Positions 10,290-17,747 of a DNA stretch of 64,000 bases are shown piece after piece (the stretch's first letter is position 1; every line of letters starts with the position of its first letter). The notes below the pieces were generated by a model, which worked only from the letters and a program-made list of their open reading frames with translations, did no database searches and was not told the origin of the DNA. Origin of the DNA: Sulfuricaulis limicola (GTDB lineage Bacteria; Pseudomonadota; Gammaproteobacteria; Acidiferrobacterales; Sulfurifustaceae); NCBI RefSeq assembly GCF_002355735.1, contig NZ_AP014879.1, forward strand, positions 2,170,001 through 2,234,000, in the 5' to 3' direction. Both the position numbers and the translations under genes were made by a program.

Positions 10290-10392
10290 GTGAACGTTCT
10301 TGGGGGTGACCTGGTTTCGACGTGGGTCACGAAACCTCTGGGGCATGCCGAGGTGCCGATCTCCTCGTAAATCCAGCGGCAAACACATAGTT

Positions 10393-10425
10393 GCCAACAA
10401 CGACAACTACGCCTTAGCGGCTTAA
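10393..10425 (+). other. tmRNA tag reading frame
   Basis: Resume codon GCC at 10393, ten sense codons ANNDNYALAA and a TAA. With the alanine carried by the tmRNA the tag is AANNDNYALAA, differing from the E. coli tag (AANDENYALAA) at the fourth and fifth positions; the YALAA end is the ClpXP/ClpAP degradation signal. The upstream ATAGTT context also fits the usual resume-site neighbourhood. Confidence 0.95.
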
Positions 10426-10639
10426 TCCCCGCTAACCTTTCCGCCCGAGTTTCGCCCGTGGGCTGGGATGGAAAGGTCGATCACACGGGATCGCGCCGGC
10501 TCGTGCCTGTTGAGCAAGCGTTAAATCCAAGCAGGCTCAGCTCAGCAGTGGTCCTGTCTGCCGGAACACGCTGAGTCAAATCAAAGACAGACTACGCATG
10601 TAGAACCATGGATGTAGGGCTTGCGGACGCGGGTTCGAT

Positions 10640-10948
10640 TAGTAATTTGGTCGCCTCTGTTCGTAAGAGCAGAGTGAAAACGGGGCTCATTCGGCGAACC
10701 CTGACGCCATCGAAAGATGGCATGGCAACGCCGAGGGGTAGCGAAGGGCCAACCTTCCCTGCCCTGTAGAGACTCATAGACTTGCTGAAGAGTTATAGCT
10801 CTGGAGCAGGCACTAGGATTCGCAAACCTCTCATCCCCTCTCCCGCTTGCGGGAGAGGGTTAGGGAGAGGGGGAGCGAATAACACGCCCCGCATCCGGAA
10901 TCGGATGAAGGCATAGTCCAGGCCGCATCGAAAGATGTGGATCAACTG
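10640..10948 (+). ncRNA. Group I self-splicing intron in the tmRNA T-loop
   Basis: A complete catalytic core can be drawn. P1 pairs exon CGAU plus intron UAG with UUGGUCG (10647-10653), giving the U-G pair at the 5' splice site. P2 is CUCUG / CAGAG (10655-10674). P3 is CGGGGC (10681-10686) with GCCCCG (10886-10891). P4 is CGGCG (10692-10696) with CGCCG (10729-10733). P5 is GCCAUC-GAAA-GAUGGC (10706-10721). P7 is GACU-c-AU (10771-10777) with AUAGUC (10913-10918), including the usual bulge. P8 is CAUCCG / CGGAUG (10892-10906). P9 is GCAUC-GAAA-GAUGU (about 10925-10938). The last intron base is G (10948), as group I introns require. No homing endonuclease frame fits inside. Confidence 0.93.
10836..10859. 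repeat. Intergenic-type hairpin repeat inside the intron
   Basis: CCCTCTCCCGC at 10836-10846 pairs perfectly with 10849-10859, and a further GGGAGAGGG copy follows (to about 10873). This looks like the dispersed CCCTCTCCC...GGGAGAGGG repeat common between proteobacterial genes. It sits between P7 and P3' of the intron, a peripheral position where extra domains are tolerated. Confidence 0.75.
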
Positions 10949-10970
10949 TCCCGCCACCTCCACCAGCAAG

Positions 10971-11007
10971 AAACCCCTGACCGGCAACGGTCAGGGGTTT
11001 TTGTTTT
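10971..11007 (+). terminator. Rho-independent terminator of ssrA
   Basis: Perfect 13-bp stem (10971-10983 with 10988-11000) closed by a GCAA tetraloop, followed by TTTTTGTTTT. It starts five bases after the encoded CCA of the 3' exon, so the primary transcript contains both exons and the intron. Confidence 0.95.
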
Positions 11008-11011
11008 ATTG

Positions 11012-11075
11012 GTCTAACGACTGAGCTAAGCCGCGCGGCGCCGTATGCCGCGTCGGCTTGAGCGCGTTGTTAGGT
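11012..11075 (-). repeat. attC recombination site
   Basis: 64 bp with R'' ACCTAAC and R' GTTAGAC at the ends. The inner arms GCGCTCAAGCCG and CGGCTTAGCTC pair with one extra C, matching the extrahelical base integrases recognise, and the centre CGCGGC...GCCGCG closes the fold. Length and layout match classical 60-bp attC elements. Confidence 0.9.
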
Positions 11076-11331
11076 GTGATAGCCCCAACAATTACGCCTT
11101 CTTTTTGCGATACATTGAGTGGGGCGAGTTTTTGACCCACTCAATAACTTTGTCTGCTGCTTCCGGACCTAGATCGACTTTAGCTAATACTTCTCTGATT
11201 TTGGCTTCGTCATGGACAAAAGCGGCCTTATCGAATTCCTCCATTAATCCCGCCTCGAAAAGGCGCTCATTAACGGTCATTGCGGAATAGGGACTATTGG
11301 GCTTATTTTCGTTTTCCATAAGGACACCTAA
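11018..11331 (-). mobile_element. Single integron gene cassette
   Basis: Read on the minus strand, a GTTAGGT core site (11332-11326) stands six bases before a short gene, and an attC site (11075-11012) follows the gene. The attC begins with ACCTAAC, exactly complementary to the GTTAGGT at the other end, which is what a circularised cassette requires, and ends with the partner core GTTAGAC. The unit is 314 bp. No integrase gene and no second attC are next to it, so it is an isolated cassette. Its outer end abuts the ssrA terminator. Confidence 0.88.
11092..11319 (-). CDS. Cassette-borne small protein of unknown function
   Basis: 75-aa acidic/basic mixed soluble protein, no signal peptide or membrane segment. 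The middle (VNERLFEAGLMEEFDKAAFVHDEAKIREVLAKVDLG) is predicted mostly helical and the end is lysine-rich (YRKKK). I do not recognise the family with certainty; short cassette proteins of this kind are common in environmental integrons. A possible ribosome site, AAGGAC on the complementary reading, is only weakly visible (GTCCTT precedes the ATG). Base composition is lower in GC than the neighbours, consistent with transfer. Confidence 0.75.
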   Translation of the reverse strand: MENENKPNSPYSAMTVNERLFEAGLMEEFDKAAFVHDEAKIREVLAKVDLGPEAADKVIEWVKNSPHSMYRKKKA

Positions 11332-11495
11332 CTAAAAGTAGACGGCCTAAATGTCGCTTTATAAAGCGACAAAGTACTGTATATCCATGCCGTATATCAG
11401 TTTGGTTTCTGATAGATCAAAGACTTATCGAATTTTAGTACCGCCTAATAGAAAACAGCAAACACGACACTGGAGTTATGCCGCTCACTAACTCA

Positions 11496-11576
11496 CGTAG
11501 GGCGCAATAGGCGGAGCCGTATTGCGCCGAATGGAACCACATCCGGCGGAATACGCTATCGCTATTCCGCCCTACG
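11496..11576. repeat. GTAGGGCG...CGCCCTAC bounded repeat
   Basis: About 81 bp bounded by the inverted ends CGTAGGGCG and CGCCCTACG and containing GCGCAATA / TATTGCGC and GGCGGAATA / TATTCCGCC sub-repeats. It belongs to a widespread class of small intergenic repeats in Proteobacteria. Related elements in this window are at 32665-32744 and 56332-56415. It fills most of the gap between the cassette and the cytochrome-b gene. Confidence 0.75.
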
Positions 11577-11581
11577 AGTTA

Positions 11582-13507
11582 TCAATTTGACGTTTGTATG
11601 ACTTCGCCACCCTGTCCCTTGATATGCGGCGCAAAATTGAAGGCATCGGAGAAGCAGCGGTCCTCGGTCATGCCCTTTTGAAGGAACGCCGCGTGCGCCG
11701 ACTCGACCATGCCCACCGAGCCGCAGGCATAGACCTCGCAGCCGGTCATGACCGGGAAATCATGCAAAATAGCCGCGTGCACCGTGCCCGTGCGCCCGGT
11801 CCAGTTGTCCCCGGGTGCCGGTTCGGACAGCACCGGAATGAATTTGAAATTGGCGTGTTCGCGCGCCCAGCGCTCGGGCAGCTCCTTCATGTAGAAATCG
11901 CCTACCGATTTCACGCCCCAGTACAGATGCATCGGGCGCCGCAGGCCGGCGTGGAACGCATACTCGACCATGCTTTTCACCGGCGCGAAGCCGGTGGAAC
12001 CGGCAACAAAAATGATCGGCCGGTCCGAATCTTCGCGCAGATAGAACGATCCGAGCGGCCCCTCGCAGCGCAGGGTGTCGCCGGGCTTCATGGCGTTGAA
12101 CACGTACGTCGTGAAGGCGCCGCCGGGAACCAGCTTGACGTGCAGCTCGATCAATTCGGATTCGTGCGGCGCGGTGGCGAAGGAGAACGCGCGCCGCTCG
12201 CGGTCCTCGAGCACGATATTGATGTACTGCCCGGCGTGGAAACGGATGGGCTCCGGGTCGAGCGGCTTGAGCATTACGCGCATGACGTCAACCGTGAGCA
12301 ACTCCTGTTGCTCCACCCGCGCCATGAAAGTGCGGATCGGGATGTCGCGCACCACGCCGATGTTCTCGCATTCGAGATCGAGATCGGACAGCGGCGTGGC
12401 GCAGCACATCAGGGCCTTGCCGGCGCGCCGCTCTTCCTCCGTCAGCGCGCTTTCCTGGTAGGCGCCGTGATCCACGCTGCCCTGCAGGACGGTGCACTTG
12501 CATTCGCCGCAACCGCCGCTGCGGCACTCGAACGGCAGCGCGATGCCGGCGCGCAGGCCGGCTTCGAGGATCGACTCGCCCGGATGCGCCACGACAATGT
12601 CATCGCCGGGACGAAGCGTGAGCCGGAACCCTTTGGCGGCGCGGCGCACCGGTGGCAGCCACGGCAACAGTACCAGCAGGCCGGTGCCGCCCAGCACCAG
12701 CCACCATGTTTTCTCCGGCGACCAGGCATAAATCAGCGGGAAGACCGCCAGATAAAACCAGTCGAACTTCAGATCGGTAATCACCGTGTCCAGGTTCGCC
12801 GGGCCCTGGCTCAGCACCGGCCACACCAGGCTGAGAACGATCAGCGCCAGCAGCAACGGCAGCGCCAGCCGGCGCGGCGGGTTGGTCTCGGCCCTGGCCA
12901 CGCGCTGCGTGTGCACCCACAGCACCAGCAGCAGCATCAGCGAGATGCCGATGTGCATGAAGGCCAGCAGCGAGAACAGGCGGTCGTTGACGCTGCCCTC
13001 GTGCAGGAAATTGCGCGCCATCGGCTCGGAGAAAATCGGCAGCCAGTCGAGCCACTCCGCCGTCGCGATGGTGATGAATTGCGCCAGCCGGTCCCACGGC
13101 AGCATGAAGCCGTTGATGCCGGAGGCATACACCAGCCACAGCACGAACACCCCGGTCACCCAGGAGAACCAGCGAAAGCCGCGGTAGTGATCGAACGCGA
13201 AATGGCGCAGCAGGTGCAGCCCCATCGCCAGCACCATCCCGTCCGAGGCGTAACGGTGCAGGCCGCGCATGATCTGCCCGATATAAAAATGATAGTGCGT
13301 GATGCGCTCGACCGAGGTATAGGCCTCTTTCACGCCGGTATCGAGGAAAATATACAGATACACGCCGCTCACCACGGCGATCCAGGTCATCAGGTAGGCG
13401 ATGGCGCCCAGGTGGTAGAGCGGGTTGAGCCGGTCCCCGAATACGAGATTGAACAGCTTTTCGAGGCGCAGAAAAAACCACTGCGCCGTCCGCCGCACAT
13501 AATGCAT
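11582..13507 (-). CDS. Cytochrome b / 2Fe-2S ferredoxin / flavin reductase fusion
   Basis: 641-aa three-part redox protein. Residues about 1-220 are a cytochrome b6-like membrane domain: paired haem-ligand histidines lie in MRGLHRYASDGMVLAMGLHLL and FMHIGISLMLLLVLWVH. Two more membrane segments follow (about 220-300). Residues about 300-390 are a plant-type ferredoxin with the cluster motif CRSGGCGECKC and a distant C in LMCCAT. Residues about 395-630 are an FAD/NAD(P) reductase with RAFSFATAP (flavin) and VAGSTGFAPVKSM (nucleotide). The likely reaction is electron transfer between NAD(P)H and the quinone pool through all three centres. The ATG at 13507 has GGGAG nine bases upstream; a perfect FNR box is 66 bp before it. 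Confidence 0.87.
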   Translation of the reverse strand: MHYVRRTAQWFFLRLEKLFNLVFGDRLNPLYHLGAIAYLMTWIAVVSGVYLYIFLDTGVKEAYTSVERITHYHFYIGQIMRGLHRYASDGMVLAMGLHLLRHFAFDHYRGFRWFSWVTGVFVLWLVYASGINGFMLPWDRLAQFITIATAEWLDWLPIFSEPMARNFLHEGSVNDRLFSLLAFMHIGISLMLLLVLWVHTQRVARAETNPPRRLALPLLLALIVLSLVWPVLSQGPANLDTVITDLKFDWFYLAVFPLIYAWSPEKTWWLVLGGTGLLVLLPWLPPVRRAAKGFRLTLRPGDDIVVAHPGESILEAGLRAGIALPFECRSGGCGECKCTVLQGSVDHGAYQESALTEEERRAGKALMCCATPLSDLDLECENIGVVRDIPIRTFMARVEQQELLTVDVMRVMLKPLDPEPIRFHAGQYINIVLEDRERRAFSFATAPHESELIELHVKLVPGGAFTTYVFNAMKPGDTLRCEGPLGSFYLREDSDRPIIFVAGSTGFAPVKSMVEYAFHAGLRRPMHLYWGVKSVGDFYMKELPERWAREHANFKFIPVLSEPAPGDNWTGRTGTVHAAILHDFPVMTGCEVYACGSVGMVESAHAAFLQKGMTEDRCFSDAFNFAPHIKGQGGEVIQTSN

Positions 13508-13572
13508 GATCAAGATTCTCCCGAAACAGGCATATCCAAGCGCATTGGTAACAGGCGCATTGTCCGACAACC

Positions 13573-13586
13573 TTGATGCAAATCAA
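13573..13586. promoter_or_regulatory. Perfect FNR-type binding site
   Basis: TTGAT-GCAA-ATCAA, an exact match to the E. coli FNR consensus TTGAT-N4-ATCAA. It is 66 bp before the cytochrome-b fusion start on the minus strand and about 100 bp before xseB on the plus strand. The redox gene is the more likely target. Confidence 0.8.
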
Positions 13587-13685
13587 CAGGGTATGCAAAA
13601 CAAATGGTCTTTATGTGAGAAAATTGACGTGCTTGGCTGCGGTGCGCTAGCTTAACCTTTTATTGCATAGGTCTATTGGAGCCCC

Positions 13686-13928
13686 ATGGCGAAAAAATCC
13701 AGCACCTCTCCCAACTTTGAAACCGCGCTCGCGGAGCTGGAGAAGATCGTGGAAAAAATGGAATCCGGCGAGCAGTCGCTGGAGGAATCCCTGAAGTCGT
13801 TTCAGCGCGGCATCGAGCTGACGCGTGCCTGCCAGCAGGGACTGCGCGAGGCCGAGCAGCGCGTGGAAAAGCTGGTCCAGAAAAATGGCGAATTCGCCAC
13901 CGAACCTCTCGACAACCAGAACGAGTAG
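13686..13928 (+). CDS. xseB: Exodeoxyribonuclease VII small subunit
   Basis: 80-aa XseB. The whole family signature is visible: FETALAELEKIVEKMESGEQSLEESLKSFQRG covers most of the two-helix hairpin (residues 11-42), followed by the second helix with CQQGLREAEQRVEKL. It binds XseA to form the enzyme that degrades single-stranded DNA. It starts the xseB-ispA-dxs cluster, an order kept in many Gammaproteobacteria. The large subunit xseA is not in the window. Confidence 0.95.
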   Translation: MAKKSSTSPNFETALAELEKIVEKMESGEQSLEESLKSFQRGIELTRACQQGLREAEQRVEKLVQKNGEFATEPLDNQNE

Positions 13929-13935
13929 TCCGGCA

Positions 13936-14829
13936 TTGTCTGCTTTCCCCGAACAACTCCGGCGCTTCCAGCACCGCGTCGAACACGCGCTGGACGCGTG
14001 CCTGCCCGCCGCCGCACAGGCGCCGGCGCGCCTGCATGAAGCCATGCGCTACGTCACGCTGAACGGCGGCAAGCGCGTGCGCGCCAGCCTGGTTTACGCC
14101 GCCGGCCAGGCCGTCGGCGCGCCCGACGCGGCGCTCGATGTTCCGGCCTGCGCGGTGGAACTGATTCACGCCTACTCGCTGGTGCACGACGATCTGCCGT
14201 GCATGGATGATGACGACCTGCGCCGCGGCAAACCGACCTGTCACAAGGCCTACGACGAGGCCACCGCGCTGCTGGCGGGCGACGCCTTGCAATCGCTGGC
14301 CTTCGAAATTCTGGCGCGCGACCCGGCGCTGACGATCGGCCCCGCCCGGCGTCTGCATATGATCATGTTGCTGGCGGGAGCCGCCGGCTCGCACGGCATG
14401 GCCGGCGGCCAGGCGATCGACCTCGCCTCCGGCGGCAAGACGCTGACGCTGGCACAGCTCGAGGACATGCACCTGCGCAAGACCGGCGCGCTGATCCGCG
14501 CGTCAGTCCTGCTCGGCGCCCATGCCCGCGAAGACGTAGCGGCGGAAAAACTGGCGGCGCTCGAAAACTACAGCCATGCCATCGGCCTGGCGTTCCAGAT
14601 CACCGACGACATCCTGGATGTCGAGGGCAAGGCGGAAATGCTCGGGAAAAACCCCGGCATGGACCGTGCGCGCGGCAAATCCACCTATCCGCAGGTACTC
14701 GGGCTCGCGGAAGCCAAGGCCCGCGCTCAGGTACTCCAGACGCAGGCTCTCGAAAGCCTCGCGCCTTTGGAGGATAATGGCCGCGTATTGGCCAGGTTGG
14801 CCGGATTCATTATCGAACGCCGCCAATGA
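13936..14829 (+). CDS. ispA: Farnesyl diphosphate synthase
   Basis: 297-aa trans-prenyltransferase making C15 farnesyl diphosphate from DMAPP and IPP. Both aspartate-rich motifs are present: [10 protein letters not shown] (first, about residues 83-92) and QITDDILD (second, about 225-232), plus GGKRVRASL near residue 43. I selected the TTG at 13936 because it lies eight bases after the xseB stop and gives the E. coli length (299); an ATG further up would overlap xseB by 50 bases and add a nonsense stretch. The gene ends overlapping the dxs start by four bases. Confidence 0.92.
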   Translation: MSAFPEQLRRFQHRVEHALDACLPAAAQAPARLHEAMRYVTLNGGKRVRASLVYAAGQAVGAPDAALDVPACAVELIHAYSLVHDDLPCMDDDDLRRGKPTCHKAYDEATALLAGDALQSLAFEILARDPALTIGPARRLHMIMLLAGAAGSHGMAGGQAIDLASGGKTLTLAQLEDMHLRKTGALIRASVLLGAHAREDVAAEKLAALENYSHAIGLAFQITDDILDVEGKAEMLGKNPGMDRARGKSTYPQVLGLAEAKARAQVLQTQALESLAPLEDNGRVLARLAGFIIERRQ

Positions 14830-16718
14830 CCAGAAAAACCACGCAAGACAGCCCCCTTCTCGAGACGATCAACAGCCCCGACGATCTGCGGCGCCTGAAG
14901 GAAGACGATCTCCCCGGCCTGGCCGGCGAGATCCGCGAGTTCCTGATCGCCTCGGTGTCGCGCACCGGCGGCCACCTGTCGGCGGGCCTGGGGACGGTGG
15001 AACTCACGCTCGCCCTTCATTATGTATTCAACACACCCGAGGACCGGCTGGTGTGGGACGTGGGCCATCAGACCTATCCGCACAAGATCCTGACCGGACG
15101 CCGCGACCACATGCACACGCTGCGCCAGACCGACGGGATTTCCGGTTTTCCGCGCCGCGAGGAAAGCGAGTACGACACCTTCGGCGTCGGGCATTCGAGC
15201 ACCTCGATCAGCGCCGCGCTCGGCATGGCCGTGGCCGCGGCGCGCACCGGCGCCGAACGCCAGGTGGTCGCCGTCATTGGCGACGGCGCGCTCTCCGGGG
15301 GACAGGCATTCGAGGCGCTCAACAACGCCGGCAACATGGACGCCGACCTGCTGGTGGTGCTGAACGACAACGACATGTCCATCTCGCCCAACGTCGGGGC
15401 CATGTCGAGCTACCTCACGCGCATCCTGTCGGGCAAGGTCTACAGCCACATGCGCGAAGGCTCCAAGACCGTGCTCTCGACCATCCCGCCGATGTGGCAA
15501 CTGGCCAAGCGCGTGGAAGAACACATGAAAGGCATGGTGATGCCGAGCACGCTGTTCGAGGAGCTGGGCTTCAACTATTTCGGGCCCGTGGACGGACACA
15601 ACCTGAACGCCCTGATCCGCACGCTGCGCAACCTGCGTGGCCTCAAGGGGCCGCGTTTCCTGCACGTGGTCACGCGCAAGGGCAAGGGCTACGAACCGGC
15701 CGAGGGCGACCCCATCGTGTACCACGGCGTGACGCCCTTCGATCCCGCCACCGGCAAGATGGAAAAAAAACCCGCGGGCAAGACCTACACCCAGGTGTTC
15801 GGCGAGTGGCTGTGCGACATGGCCGCGCGCGACGTGCGCCTCGTCGGCATCACCCCGGCGATGCGCGAAGGCTCCGGCCTGGTGCAGTTCTCCGAACGTT
15901 ACCCGAACCGCTACTTTGACGTCGGCATTGCCGAACAACACGCGTTGACGTTCGCCGGAGGACTCGCCTGCGACGGCATGAAACCGGTGGTGGCGATCTA
16001 CTCCACCTTCCTGCAACGCGGTTACGACCAGTTGATTCACGATATCTGCCTGCAGAACCTGCCAGTATTGCTGGCCATCGACCGCGCCGGGCTGGTGGGC
16101 GCTGACGGCGCCACGCACGCGGGCAGTTTCGATTTTTCCTATCTGCGCTGCCTGCCGAACATGACGGTCATGGCGCCGGCGGACGAGAACGAATGCCGCC
16201 GCATGCTCAGCACCGGCTTCCTGCTGAACGGCCCCGCGGCGGTGCGTTACCCGCGCGGCACCGGCCCCGGCGTTGCGGTCGATCCGGCACTGGAACCGCT
16301 GCCCGTCGGCAAGGCCGAAGTCCGGCGCATGGGCAAGCGCGTGGCGCTGCTCGCCTTCGGCAGCATGTTGGCCCCGGCGCTCGAGGCCGGCGAGGCCTTC
16401 GGCGCCACCGTGGCGAACATGCGTTTCGTGAAGCCGCTGGATGAAGACCTGATCCGGGAGCTGGCGCGCACGCACGAGCTGCTGATCACGGTCGAGGAAA
16501 ACGTGGTGGCCGGCGGCGCCGGCAGCGCGGTCAATGAATTCCTGGTCGCGGCCGGGCTGACGGCGCGCATCGTCAACCTCGGCCTGCCGGACCGCTTCAT
16601 CGAGCACGGCGACCATCGCGCGCAGCTGGCGCGCTGCGGGCTGGACGCCGCCGGCATCCGGCGTGCGATCCTGCGCCATGTTGCCGCCGACGCCCCGGCG
16701 GAACGTGAAACCGCCTAA
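14826..16718 (+). CDS. dxs: 1-deoxy-D-xylulose-5-phosphate synthase
   Basis: 630-aa thiamine-diphosphate enzyme, first step of the MEP isoprenoid pathway (pyruvate plus glyceraldehyde 3-phosphate). Seen in order: [13 protein letters not shown], the GVGHSSTS loop, the TPP motif [18 protein letters not shown] (about residues 153-170), the transketolase centre DVGIAEQHA, and the C-terminal domain with [14 protein letters not shown]. Length matches the family. Coupled to ispA by a four-base overlap, so the same transcript makes precursors and the C15 product. Confidence 0.97.
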   Translation: MTRKTTQDSPLLETINSPDDLRRLKEDDLPGLAGEIREFLIASVSRTGGHLSAGLGTVELTLALHYVFNTPEDRLVWDVGHQTYPHKILTGRRDHMHTLRQTDGISGFPRREESEYDTFGVGHSSTSISAALGMAVAAARTGAERQVVAVIGDGALSGGQAFEALNNAGNMDADLLVVLNDNDMSISPNVGAMSSYLTRILSGKVYSHMREGSKTVLSTIPPMWQLAKRVEEHMKGMVMPSTLFEELGFNYFGPVDGHNLNALIRTLRNLRGLKGPRFLHVVTRKGKGYEPAEGDPIVYHGVTPFDPATGKMEKKPAGKTYTQVFGEWLCDMAARDVRLVGITPAMREGSGLVQFSERYPNRYFDVGIAEQHALTFAGGLACDGMKPVVAIYSTFLQRGYDQLIHDICLQNLPVLLAIDRAGLVGADGATHAGSFDFSYLRCLPNMTVMAPADENECRRMLSTGFLLNGPAAVRYPRGTGPGVAVDPALEPLPVGKAEVRRMGKRVALLAFGSMLAPALEAGEAFGATVANMRFVKPLDEDLIRELARTHELLITVEENVVAGGAGSAVNEFLVAAGLTARIVNLGLPDRFIEHGDHRAQLARCGLDAAGIRRAILRHVAADAPAERETA

Positions 16719-16781
16719 ACTTGACTGTATCACTCAACTACTACATCATTGGCGGCCCGCGAGTGGTAAAGAGACCCGGTT

Positions 16782-17603
16782 ATGAAACTGAAAAGCAAAA
16801 CCCGTCCCGTTGAAGAAGAGATCGCCGACGTGCAGAGCACGCCGGACCTGCGCCACCTGCCGATCGACAAGGTCGGTATCAAGGAAATCCGGCATCCGGT
16901 GGTGGTCCGGGACCGCTCCCAGGGCGTGCAGCACACCATCGCCAGCTTCAACATGTACGTGGAGCTGCCGCACAACTTCAAGGGCACCCACATGTCGCGC
17001 TTCGTGGAGATCCTGAACAGCCACGACATGGAGCTGTCGGTCGAATCCTTCCGGGACATGCTGGCGGAGATGCGGCGGCGCCTCGAGGCCAACACCGGCC
17101 ACATCGAGATGAGCTTCCCCTACTTTATCAACAAGGCGGCTCCGGTATCCGGGGTCAAGAGCCTGATGGATTACCAGGTCGTCTTCATCGGTGAAATCAC
17201 CGGCAACCAGGACGTCATGACCATCAAGGTGGTGGTGCCGGTCACCAGCCTGTGCCCCTGCTCCAAGGAAATCTCGCAATACGGCGCCCACAACCAGCGC
17301 TCGCACGTGACACTCACGGTGCGCACCAACACCTTCGTGTGGGTCGAGGACCTGATCGACCTGGTGGAGAACCAGGCCAGCTGCCAGCTTTACGGCCTGC
17401 TGAAGCGCCCGGACGAGAAATACGTCACCGAAAAGGCCTATGAGAATCCCAAGTTCGTGGAAGACATGGTGCGCGACGTCGCGGCCAAACTGAACGCCGA
17501 TGACCGCATCGACGCCTACGTGGTGGAATCGGAGAACTTCGAGTCCATCCACAACCACTCGGCGTACGCCATGATCAAAAAGGACAAGACGCTGGACAGC
17601 TGA
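16782..17603 (+). CDS. folE2: GTP cyclohydrolase FolE2
   Basis: 273-aa FolE2 (GTP cyclohydrolase IB, COG1469), which converts GTP to dihydroneopterin triphosphate for folate. Family marks are [20 protein letters not shown] at the start, the metal-ligand cysteine region [10 protein letters not shown] (about residues 155-164), and [13 protein letters not shown] near the end. FolE2 can use several metals and in some bacteria is induced under zinc limitation; no Zur-like site is obvious here. The 63-bp gap after dxs has no visible terminator, so it may be the last gene of that operon. Confidence 0.95.
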   Translation: MKLKSKTRPVEEEIADVQSTPDLRHLPIDKVGIKEIRHPVVVRDRSQGVQHTIASFNMYVELPHNFKGTHMSRFVEILNSHDMELSVESFRDMLAEMRRRLEANTGHIEMSFPYFINKAAPVSGVKSLMDYQVVFIGEITGNQDVMTIKVVVPVTSLCPCSKEISQYGAHNQRSHVTLTVRTNTFVWVEDLIDLVENQASCQLYGLLKRPDEKYVTEKAYENPKFVEDMVRDVAAKLNADDRIDAYVVESENFESIHNHSAYAMIKKDKTLDS

Positions 17604-17675
17604 TCGTCCACGCCCCGGCCGCTGGCGTTAAAGCGGCTGTCCCTCGCAAGACCGCAACCGCTGATACCCGCCGCG

Positions 17676-17704
17676 TTCCTCTTCCGTGACGAGGAATCTT
17701 TTTT
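17676..17704 (+). terminator. Weak terminator after folE2
   Basis: TTCCTC (17676-17681) and GAGGAA (17691-17696) form a six-bp stem with a nine-base loop followed by TCTTTTTT. It lies in the 144-bp space between convergent folE2 and the diguanylate-cyclase gene. Confidence 0.5.
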
Positions 17705-17747
17705 GACCTGCCGTGCGCGCCCTGCACCGTTGCGTCCCGGTCAGCCT

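Larger units (their letters stand above)
10302..10965 (+). ncRNA. ssrA: tmRNA gene (ssrA), split by a group I intron
   Basis: The 5' exon (10302-10639) begins with GGGGGTG and the conserved TGGTTTCGACG element; the 3' exon (10949-10965) reads TCCCGCCACCTCCACCA and encodes its own CCA. The two ends pair as the seven-base acceptor stem GGGGGUG / CACCUCC with one G-U pair. The T-arm would be GCGGG / CCCGC around the loop UUCGAUU, but genomic DNA has 309 extra bases between the two U residues of that loop. The tag frame (10393-10425) encodes ANNDNYALAA. Without removal of the insert the acceptor and T-arm halves are far apart. A strong terminator follows. Confidence 0.96.

Noticed and set aside
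10302-10640. ssrA as a truncated pseudogene lacking its 3' end
   Set aside because: The missing T-arm and acceptor strand, with encoded CCA and terminator, are present 309 bases downstream and pair exactly.
10592-10777. Short reading frame across the tmRNA 3' part and intron
   Set aside because: It runs antisense through structured RNA, lacks a ribosome site, and has no resemblance to homing endonucleases.
14727-16733. Long open frame of 668 codons antisense to dxs
   Set aside because: The plus strand holds a full dxs with all motifs; the antisense frame has no family resemblance and arises from GC-rich codon bias. The same applies to the long frames antisense to hybC (33396-35399) and hybB/hybA (35451-37706).
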